Source: Thermoanaerobaculia bacterium (GTDB lineage Bacteria; Acidobacteriota; Thermoanaerobaculia; Gp7-AA8). From it: a stretch of 64,000 nucleotides of DNA. Positions within the stretch are counted from its first letter, which is position 1. Every line of letters starts with the position of its first letter. This document shows, one piece after another, positions 56,912 through 64,000 of this stretch. The notes beneath the pieces were generated by a model that was not told where the DNA came from, did no database searches, and was given only the letters and a program-made list of their open reading frames with translations. The stretch spans positions 95,028 through 159,027 of the forward strand of contig JADGNZ010000009.1 of the NCBI GenBank assembly GCA_017883205.1. The letters run 5' to 3'. The position numbers were made by a program, and so were the translations under genes.

Positions 56912-57673
56912 ATGCACGTCACGTCTGTTAGTGACCCGATTCCTTCTGCCGCACGCCTCGCTGCAGCTATGGTTCGACGACCTATGAATCCAGACGCCTC
57001 CGCGGTCCTGGCCGCCGCGGTCACCGAAGAGTTGCGGTGGGATCCGCTCGTCGATGTGGAAAGGATCAACGTCTCCGCTGACGACTCGAGAATCATTCTT
57101 CACGGCGTCGTGCGAACCTACGCGCAAAAGTGCCGCGCCGGCAGAATCGCACGCGAGATCCGCGGCGTCGTCGATGTGAAGAACGAGCTGGATGTGCGGC
57201 TGGCCATCGGAAGCTATCGGACGGATGATGGCCTCGAACGGCTGGCAGCCAGCATCATGCAGAATCACAGCGCTCTTTGCGATCCGCTGCCGCGCGTCAC
57301 CGCCCACGATGGATGGCTGACACTGGCAGGAGTCGTGACGGCCGAGGCGCAGAAGCGTGCGGCCGAGGATGCGCTCCGCGATCTCACCGGCATTCGCGGT
57401 ATCGCCAACTGCATCGAAGTCGCTCCGCGTGCGGAGGATGCCGGTGACGCCGGAACGTTCCGCGCTGCCGTCCGGCGGCGCGGAAAGCTGGGCGTGAAAG
57501 AGCTGAAGGTCGAGGTCAACGGAGGAGCGATCGCCATCGACGCAAAAGTCACCTCCTGCGCCGAGCGCGACGCATTGATCGAGCTGGCGGCCTGCAGGCG
57601 AGGTATCGTAAGCGTCGAGGATCGTGTCATCGTGCAACCAGTTCCGACCCAGCCAAACCCGCGGACATCATGA
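56912..57673 (+). CDS. Three-BON-domain protein
   Basis: Repeated BON pattern: INVSADDSRIILHGVVRTYAQKCRAGRIAREIRGVVDVKNEL. Confidence 0.8.
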   Translation: MHVTSVSDPIPSAARLAAAMVRRPMNPDASAVLAAAVTEELRWDPLVDVERINVSADDSRIILHGVVRTYAQKCRAGRIAREIRGVVDVKNELDVRLAIGSYRTDDGLERLAASIMQNHSALCDPLPRVTAHDGWLTLAGVVTAEAQKRAAEDALRDLTGIRGIANCIEVAPRAEDAGDAGTFRAAVRRRGKLGVKELKVEVNGGAIAIDAKVTSCAERDALIELAACRRGIVSVEDRVIVQPVPTQPNPRTS

Positions 57674-58182
57674 ACAAAAGAACCGTAGCGATTGCAGGCA
57701 TCAGTTTGATTGCCATTCTCCTCGCTGGGTATGCAGCGACGCGCAGCCCTGCCGTGACCGCGCCCGATGTGCCTGTGGCCGCCAGCACCACCGTGGCAGC
57801 ACCGGCGGCGGCACCGGTGAAAGAGGCGGGGGTTCCGACGAGCGCCTCTCTCAAAGCGATCCCGCGCATCGACGCAACCACGCTGCACGATCGGATGGGG
57901 CGCGGCGAAGTCGTCGTCATTGACGTGCGCGATATCGATTCCTACACTGCTTCGCACATCGCCGGCGCGATGCACATCCCCTTGTCCCGCATCGAAGGAG
58001 AGATTCCTTATCTCAAGGGCTCAAAACCGATTGTCACGTACTGTACGTGACCCGACGAAGAGTCGAGCGCCGGTGCGGCGTTCTATTTGAGAAAAGCTGG
58101 AATCGAAGCCTCGGCACTGGCCGGCGGACTCGATTCGTGGAAAACAGCCGGCTTCGCAATTCGCGAAGGCCGAGAACCGTAG
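57670..58182 (+). CDS. Exported rhodanese-domain protein, candidate selenoprotein (TGA 58048-58050 read as Sec)
   Basis: Frame continues past TGA to TAG at 58180-58182: VVVIDVRDIDSYTASHIAGAMHIPLSRIEGEIPYLKGSKPIVTYCT-U-PDEESSAGAAFYLRKAGIEASALAGGLDSWKTAGFAIREGREP*. ORF track truncates it at 58050. Confidence 0.85.
58066..58082 (+). promoter_or_regulatory. SECIS-like hairpin downstream of the in-frame TGA
   Basis: AGCGCC-GGTGC-GGCGTT: 6-bp stem (one G.U) with GGU-containing 5-nt loop, loop starting 22 nt after the TGA. Confidence 0.6.
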
Positions 58183-58201
58183 TGTTGTCTTACAAAGGAG
58201 A

Positions 58202-58516
58202 ATGAGTTTGATCAACATGAAAAAGACATTGACCTGCTCCCTGCTGTTCGCTCTCGCACTGCCGGCCGTCGCTCTCGCCGACGGCGCCGCGATCTACAAA
58301 ACGAAATGCACGCCTTGCCACGGCGCAGACGGCAGCGGCCAGACGCCTGTCGGCAAGAACCTCAAGGTGCGCGACCTCCGCTCCCCGGAAGTCCAGAAGC
58401 TGACCGACGCCGACATCACGAAAGTCCTCACCGACGGCAAAGGCAAAATGCCAAAGAGCAAGCTCGAAGCCGCCGACATCAAGTCGGTCATCGCGTACAT
58501 CCGCACGCTGAAGTAG
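58202..58516 (+). CDS. Monoheme cytochrome c
   Basis: CTPCH; near-identical C-terminal half to 46992-47312. Start 58202 or 58217. Confidence 0.9.
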   Translation: MSLINMKKTLTCSLLFALALPAVALADGAAIYKTKCTPCHGADGSGQTPVGKNLKVRDLRSPEVQKLTDADITKVLTDGKGKMPKSKLEAADIKSVIAYIRTLK

Positions 58517-58684
58517 GGGGTGTGGGGAGTGGGGGGTCGGGGGTGGGAGAAGACGAGCTTCCATCAGACTCTTGCGCTTCCGGATTGTGACGGCAGGGCG
58601 GCGAACACGATTCCCGCCCTGCCGGTGAGACGCTCTGCGGGTTCGTGAGAAAAACCGTTTCACGCGGAGGACGCGGAGAAACCC

Positions 58685-60100
58685 TCAAGCGCTCGCGGCC
58701 GGCGCTCTTCGCAACCTGGCGATGCCGAGCATCGCGCTGCCGTAGATGGCAAGCGCGACAAACATGATTCCTGCCCGGCCGGTGAGGAGCTCCTGGACGA
58801 TGACCTGGACAGCGGTCAGCACCAGCGTGACGGCGCCCAGTTGCGATGCTTCAGGCACGCGCCATACACGGCCGATCGATGCGAGAGCGAGTGACATCAC
58901 GACCAGGATCGCTGTCCGCAGCAGAGCATGCGTGGCGGCGCTGCCGCTGATGATCGTCATCGCGGTATGAATCGTCAGGCCTGCGGCGCCGCACGCGGCG
59001 ATGGCGAGGAGAGGCAGCCGCGCGAAGTTCAGGCGGAAGAAGGCTGCCAGGCAGAGAGCAGCGGTCATCAGCGCCGGCAGAGGTGTGGCGACGATCACGT
59101 CGCCTTCGACAAAAGCGGAGGCTGTGTACATAAAGAGTCCGCCGGCCACTCCTGCGAACACGCCCCACGCGGTGCTCTGTAGCGCGAACACGCGCCACGA
59201 TGTGTGCCGCGCAATCTCCGCGGCGACGACGGCGGCCACGCCGCCGAGGATCGCGGCGGAGGAGGCAGGGAGAACGAGCGCGGCCGCACCGGCGAGACCG
59301 ATCAACGAAGCCACCGCAACCTGGGCGGGAACGCGCGCGGTCACGATCATCCACAAGGCCGCGAACAGCAGCAACGAGATGACGATCGGCGATCGGCTGT
59401 CCTTCGACTCGTCGATCACCGCGGCGATGATCAGGAAGATGGCCACGAGGTCGCTCTCGATGGCCAGCAGCCAGCCCGCGTAGCTCATCGCCAAAAGGAA
59501 GGCCACAATGCCAACGACCGTCAGCTCGAGCGCGAACGGGATCACTTCCTTCGTCGCGTAGGCGAGCAACAATGCATCGAACGTTGCACCGGCAACGGCG
59601 ATCCACGCCGGCGTCTGCAGCGAAAAGCGGCGTGCCATCGCGATCAGCGCGATACTCATGCCGGCGAGAAGAAGCGCCGCGGCCGTCGCCGAAAGAACAT
59701 GAAAGCGCGTGGTCGCCTCCCACACGATCGGATACGCCACGATCGCCGCGACCACGATCAGAAATACAGCGTTCAGCCGTCGTCCGGCTCGTAATGCAAG
59801 CACCGCGGCGACGCCCCACCCTACCGCGTACAGAAAACCGAGCAGGACGCCGATCTGCGGCGGCAAGGCCGCCGACTCCGTCGCCGCGCGCAGGAGAAAC
59901 GCGCCTCCCAGAACAAAAAGCGCCTTGCCGGCAAGGACGAGCAGAACGGTGCCAGAACCGGGATCCAGCTCGGGTGCGACTGTCACCGTTGCCGGGAGCG
60001 GCGCCTTCGCCAAGGGCTGACCGCTCTCCAAAAGCGAGAGACGTTCTTCAAGCAGACGCAGCCGCTGATCGATCCCCTCGAGCTTCTCGTCAACGTTCAT
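58685..60100 (-). CDS. Polytopic membrane protein with N-terminal coiled coil (DUF2339-like)
   Basis: MNVDEKLEGIDQRLRLLEERLSLLESGQ then many TM helices. Confidence 0.75.
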   Translation of the reverse strand: MNVDEKLEGIDQRLRLLEERLSLLESGQPLAKAPLPATVTVAPELDPGSGTVLLVLAGKALFVLGGAFLLRAATESAALPPQIGVLLGFLYAVGWGVAAVLALRAGRRLNAVFLIVVAAIVAYPIVWEATTRFHVLSATAAALLLAGMSIALIAMARRFSLQTPAWIAVAGATFDALLLAYATKEVIPFALELTVVGIVAFLLAMSYAGWLLAIESDLVAIFLIIAAVIDESKDSRSPIVISLLLFAALWMIVTARVPAQVAVASLIGLAGAAALVLPASSAAILGGVAAVVAAEIARHTSWRVFALQSTAWGVFAGVAGGLFMYTASAFVEGDVIVATPLPALMTAALCLAAFFRLNFARLPLLAIAACGAAGLTIHTAMTIISGSAATHALLRTAILVVMSLALASIGRVWRVPEASQLGAVTLVLTAVQVIVQELLTGRAGIMFVALAIYGSAMLGIARLRRAPAASA

Positions 60101-60236
60101 ACGTCACCCAAGCATGTTCAGGTCTATGCTAACCGTGTCGTGGCGCACAGGAAACGGTGACCTCGAACACGATAGACCCCGTGTGACGCGCGGTTTGATA
60201 CGCTCGTTGCATCACATGAGAAGGAGCGAATCGTCG

Positions 60237-60698
60237 ATGGAAAGTACTGTCCCGGTCCCGCGGCGCCGCTTTATCAACTGGCTCCTCGGCGGCACATTCG
60301 GCGCGCTCGTCGCCAGCGTCATTTATCCCATCATCCGCTTCGCCAGTCCCCCGCGAATCCCCGAAGCAACGACGAATCAGGTGGAGGCAGGCGATGTCTC
60401 CGATCCGGTCTTTTCGGCGAAGGGATTCAAGATCATCCGCTTCGGCGCCGAGCCTGTAATCCTGCTCAAGGCGAGCGAGACTGAGTTCCGCGCCTTCTCC
60501 GCCACCTGCACCCATCTCGACTGCATCGTCGGATACCAGAAAGATCGCAGCCAGATCTTCTGCAACTGCCACGGCGGCACGTATGACCTCAACGGGCGAA
60601 ATATCGCCGGTCCGCCCCCGCGTCCGCTCATCGCTTACAAAGTGAACCTCATCGCCAAAGGCTCCGAGCCGGCGAAGATCGTCGTTTCGCGCGCTTAG
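60237..60698 (+). CDS. Rieske [2Fe-2S] protein of a bc-type complex
   Basis: [10 protein letters not shown] and [15 protein letters not shown]-terminal TM anchor. Confidence 0.92.
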   Translation: MESTVPVPRRRFINWLLGGTFGALVASVIYPIIRFASPPRIPEATTNQVEAGDVSDPVFSAKGFKIIRFGAEPVILLKASETEFRAFSATCTHLDCIVGYQKDRSQIFCNCHGGTYDLNGRNIAGPPPRPLIAYKVNLIAKGSEPAKIVVSRA

Positions 60699-60706
60699 GC
60701 CGAATC

Positions 60707-61867
60707 ATGCTCGAACGAACAAAAAGCTGGCTCGACGATCGCCTCGGTCTGTCGAAGATCATCGAATTCGGTTCGCACAAGACCGTTCCCGCCCACCGCT
60801 ACAGCGTCTTCTACTACCTCGGCGGGATGACGCTCTTCTTCTTTCTCGTGCAGGTCTGCACCGGCGTTCTCTTGATGCTCTACTACCGGCCGTCGGCGAA
60901 CGAAGCCTTCGAGTCGGTCGAGTTCATCATGACCGTCGTTCCGTTCGGCTGGCTGATCCGCTCGATCCACTCCTGGTCGGCGAACCTCATGGTCTTCTTC
61001 GCCGTGCTGCACATGGTCAGCGTCTTCTTCCTGAAAGCCTACCGCGCGCCGCGCGAGCTGACTTGGATGAGCGGCGTCGCCCTGCTTTTCCTGATCATGG
61101 GATTCGGTTTCTCGGGCTACCTGCTGCCGTGGAATCAACTGGCATTCTTCGCGACGAAGGTCGGCACGGACATCTCCGGCGTCGTACCGATCGTCGGCCC
61201 GTGGATGGTGCGGTTCCTTCGCGGCGGCGACCGCGTATCCGGCGGCACGCTGTCGCGCTTCTACGGCTGGCACGTCGCGCTGCTCCCTGCGATCACGTTC
61301 CTCATCCTCGTCGTTCACCTGGCGCTCGTGCAGGTGAAAGGAATGAGCGTTCCGGCGTCGTGCGAAGACGAAGCGAAGAGCCGCAAGCCGATGAAGTTCT
61401 TTCCCCACTTCGCCATGCGCGATCTCTCGGGATGGATCTTCGCCCTGGGCGTTCTGGCCGCTCTCGCAGCGCTCTTTCCGTGGGAGCTCGGCGAAAAGGC
61501 CGACCTCTTCGCTCCCGCGTACGAGAACATCCGGCCGGAGTGGTACTTCGTCTTCATGTTCCAGACGTTGAAGCTGATCCCGGGGGGCGAGATCGCCGGC
61601 ATCGAGTACGAAGCCATCCCGATCATGTTCTTCGGTGCCGCGGGACTGCTCCTTCTACTGATCCCATTCCTCGACCGCGGCGCCCAACGCACCGGCCGCA
61701 GCAGGGGTTGGTCGATTGCCGGTGTGGCCGTGCTCCTGTGGGCCCTCGGCATGACGTGCTGGGGCTACGCCTCGCTGCTTCCGCTCTACGTCGTCCTGAT
61801 CAGTGCACTGCTACTCGGGCTTCTGGCCTTCATCACACGCGGCAGCCGCAAGCCGGAGGATCGATGA
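60707..61867 (+). CDS. Cytochrome b of a bc-type complex
   Basis: [66 protein letters not shown]. Confidence 0.93.
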   Translation: MLERTKSWLDDRLGLSKIIEFGSHKTVPAHRYSVFYYLGGMTLFFFLVQVCTGVLLMLYYRPSANEAFESVEFIMTVVPFGWLIRSIHSWSANLMVFFAVLHMVSVFFLKAYRAPRELTWMSGVALLFLIMGFGFSGYLLPWNQLAFFATKVGTDISGVVPIVGPWMVRFLRGGDRVSGGTLSRFYGWHVALLPAITFLILVVHLALVQVKGMSVPASCEDEAKSRKPMKFFPHFAMRDLSGWIFALGVLAALAALFPWELGEKADLFAPAYENIRPEWYFVFMFQTLKLIPGGEIAGIEYEAIPIMFFGAAGLLLLLIPFLDRGAQRTGRSRGWSIAGVAVLLWALGMTCWGYASLLPLYVVLISALLLGLLAFITRGSRKPEDR

Positions 61868-63606
61868 GAATCGCTGCTGTGGTCTTCGCCTCGGCGACGC
61901 TGCTCGTCATGAGCGGTGCGGCCGCTGCGCCGCCTGCCGCCTCAACTGCTGCCACCACTACCGCCGCACCCGCGCGCGTTCCGGCGCCTGTACCTGCAGC
62001 GGCACCGAAGCCGGAAACATCGTGCATCCATTGTCACGGCGGCGAGCTTTTCGATGAGGCCGGACGCGCGAAGGTCAAACACTTCAACGTCGACGTCCAC
62101 TCACAGGTCGGACTCTCCTGCCATGACTGCCACGGCGGCAATCCCGATCCGAAGCTCGGCGACGACATCGCCGGCGCGATGGATCCGAAGTACGCGCCGA
62201 ATCCGTACGTCGGTGCGCCGAAGCGGACCGCCATCCCCGACTTCTGCGGCCGCTGCCATTCGTCCGCCGACTACATGAAGCGCTTCAATCCCGCGGCGCG
62301 TGTCGACGAAGTGAGCGAGTACTGGACGAGCAATCACGGGCAGAAACTCAAGAGCGGCGTCACCGACGTCGCCACATGCATCGACTGCCACTCCGTCCAC
62401 AACATCCGCCGCAAAGGCAATCCCGAATCGCCCGTCTACCCGACTCACGTCGCCGAGACGTGCAGCCGCTGCCATTCCGACGCGAAACGCATGACCGCCA
62501 ATGGCCGCAATCTCCCCATCGATCAGTACGCGCGCTGGAGCCGCAGCGTTCATGCGAAGGCGATGTTCGAGAAGGGCGATCTCACCGCGCCGACCTGCAA
62601 CGATTGTCACGGCAATCACGGCGCCGCGCCGCCGGGAATCGGCAGCATCCGCTTCGTCTGCGGAAGCTGTCACGCCCGTGAGGCCGATCTGTTCCGCGCC
62701 AGTCCGAAGGCCGCGGGATGGGATCGTCACAACGACATGCTTCCCGCCGCCGAGGGAAAGTGCGGCGGTTGCCACGACGACGAGCGCGCCAAGCTCGCCT
62801 TCGCGCAGCTCAGCTCATGCCTCGTCTGTCACGGCAATCACTCCGTCGTCCGTCCGACCGTAGCGATGCTCGGCGAGTTGCCCGACACACCATGCGCCTT
62901 CTGTCACGAAGGCGTCGGACCGCTGTCGACCTTCGTCAAGGAGCCGGAAGCGAAGGCCGAGAATTTCAAGCAGATGCGGGCCACGCTGCTCGCCGCCGCG
63001 GACAAACAGGGTCTCAAGGGCAACGCCCGGTTCGACTGGCTCGTCGATCAGGCGCTTCAGCTCCCGACGCATCGCCTGCAGACGCCGGCCGGCGGAAAGG
63101 TCGTACTCCGTCCCGAGTTCGCGCGGCTCTTCGAGAAGTTCCGCATCGGCAAGACGCACTACACGTATCCCGATCCAGTCACCGGCCGCGATGTCAGCGT
63201 ACCGATCCGCCGCTGCGTCGACTGCCATCTCACGTCCGGTTTCCAGGGACGCGACACCGCGCAGGCTCTGCTCAACGACACACGCGCCGTGACCAGCATG
63301 ATCGCGCGGTCGGAGCGCATCCTCCTTGCCGCGCAACGCGGTGGCGTGGAAGTGCGCGCCATCCGCCCGGAGCTCGATGCCGCGATCGACAATCAGATCG
63401 AGCTCGAGGCTCTCGTCCACACCTTCACACCCACGGGCGCTTTCGCGGACAAGAAGAAGGAAGCGCTCGGGCACGCGCACGCCGCGCTCGAAGCCGGCCA
63501 GCATTCCCTCGACGAACTGAACTATCGCCGCCGCGGCCTCTTCGTCGCCCTCGGCGTAATCCTCGCGGCCCTCGTAGCCCTGGCGCTGAAGATCCGGCAG
63601 ACGTAG
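61864..63606 (+). CDS. Multiheme cytochrome c (11 CxxCH), C-terminal TM anchor, ATGA-coupled to cytochrome b
   Basis: 11 CxxCH counted; true start [18 protein letters not shown], not 61063. Confidence 0.92.
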   Translation: MRIAAVVFASATLLVMSGAAAAPPAASTAATTTAAPARVPAPVPAAAPKPETSCIHCHGGELFDEAGRAKVKHFNVDVHSQVGLSCHDCHGGNPDPKLGDDIAGAMDPKYAPNPYVGAPKRTAIPDFCGRCHSSADYMKRFNPAARVDEVSEYWTSNHGQKLKSGVTDVATCIDCHSVHNIRRKGNPESPVYPTHVAETCSRCHSDAKRMTANGRNLPIDQYARWSRSVHAKAMFEKGDLTAPTCNDCHGNHGAAPPGIGSIRFVCGSCHAREADLFRASPKAAGWDRHNDMLPAAEGKCGGCHDDERAKLAFAQLSSCLVCHGNHSVVRPTVAMLGELPDTPCAFCHEGVGPLSTFVKEPEAKAENFKQMRATLLAAADKQGLKGNARFDWLVDQALQLPTHRLQTPAGGKVVLRPEFARLFEKFRIGKTHYTYPDPVTGRDVSVPIRRCVDCHLTSGFQGRDTAQALLNDTRAVTSMIARSERILLAAQRGGVEVRAIRPELDAAIDNQIELEALVHTFTPTGAFADKKKEALGHAHAALEAGQHSLDELNYRRRGLFVALGVILAALVALALKIRQT

Positions 63607-63624
63607 GCTCCCGTTTCCGGACAG

Positions 63625-63662
63625 CGAGCGCGCATCAGGCGATTGTGTTTGATGCGCGCTCG
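63625..63662 (+). terminator. 13-bp perfect hairpin after the Rieske/cyt b/multiheme operon
   Basis: CGAGCGCGCATCA...TGATGCGCGCTCG; no U tract. Confidence 0.55.
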
Positions 63663-63739
63663 TAAGTGACGCCTGCCAGCCGCTTCGCCTTGTGCACTCT
63701 CCTAATGTGGCTGAAGCAAATTCTCGACACGCATTTCCA

Positions 63740-63901
63740 TCGAGCGCCTTCTCCCCATCGCTTTTTGATGGGGAGAAGGTGGCCGAAGGCCGGATGAGGG
63801 GCTTGGACTGTCGCCCCAACCCTGCCGAAGCCGCAATCACTTCACGCCAGGCATGAACCTCGTGTCCGTCGATTGCACCACACCCCTCATCCGCCTTCGG
63901 C
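63740..63901. repeat. Inverted, rearranged copy of the 22.2-22.6 kb REP-like element
   Basis: 63855-63901 is the exact reverse complement of 22536-22582 (47 bp). Confidence 0.92.
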
Positions 63902-63910
63902 TGTACGACC

Positions 63911-63955
63911 TGGAACATAGGTAACACATTGGCCCGGGAACATAGGTAACACTCT
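63911..63955. mobile_element. Possible terminal region of an IS element continuing past the window
   Basis: GGAACATAGGTAACAC repeated twice close together. Confidence 0.3.
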
Positions 63956-64000
63956 TGATGAACGGTTTTGGTTTTGGTTCCCCCTTGGTCTCTCTCTTTC

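Noticed and set aside
60157-60170. CRP/FNR-type site upstream of the Rieske gene
   Set aside because: GTGACCTCGAACAC matches only partly and no TAnnnT hexamer occurs at the conserved 23-nt offset.

Overview
64-kb high-GC bacterial window, probably an Acidobacteriota-like soil or sediment organism (taxon is an inference only). No rRNA, tRNA or CRISPR array was recognised. LEFT (1-30 kb): a minus-strand operon of a membrane protein, a tubulin/FtsZ-like protein and a partial actin/Hsp70-fold protein with a zinc ribbon. The last is absent from the ORF track because it runs off the window edge. Also here: a fused MlaF-MlaE transporter plus MlaD, a 43-bp palindrome-containing tandem array, an ABC-F protein, two secreted proteins sharing Ig/C-terminal modules, Mug, an RlmN-like radical SAM enzyme, VapBC, a ~920-bp array of 21-bp repeats between convergent genes, and a PAS/GGDEF/EAL protein. 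MIDDLE (30-40 kb): PlsC, SelA, a Ser/Thr kinase and several toxin-antitoxin loci. RIGHT (39.4-63.6 kb): a redox/electron-transfer island with USP, three large multiheme cytochromes, a NapC/NirT-like cytochrome, PFOR with a translationally coupled macrodomain protein, BON, rhodanese, two small cytochromes c and Rieske/cytochrome b, with IS481, IS30 and mgtE remnants embedded. Main discoveries: (1) the rhodanese gene has an in-frame TGA at the second Cys of a CxC active-site loop, followed by a well-placed SECIS-like hairpin, so it is a candidate selenoprotein; selA lies 25 kb away. (2) The tubulin-like and actin-like genes overlap by ATGA. (3) Four redox-island promoters share a CRP/FNR-type dyad (nTGA-N6-TCAn) exactly 23 nt upstream of a TAnnnT -10 box, predicting a common regulon. 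All identifications are by eye; no searches were run.
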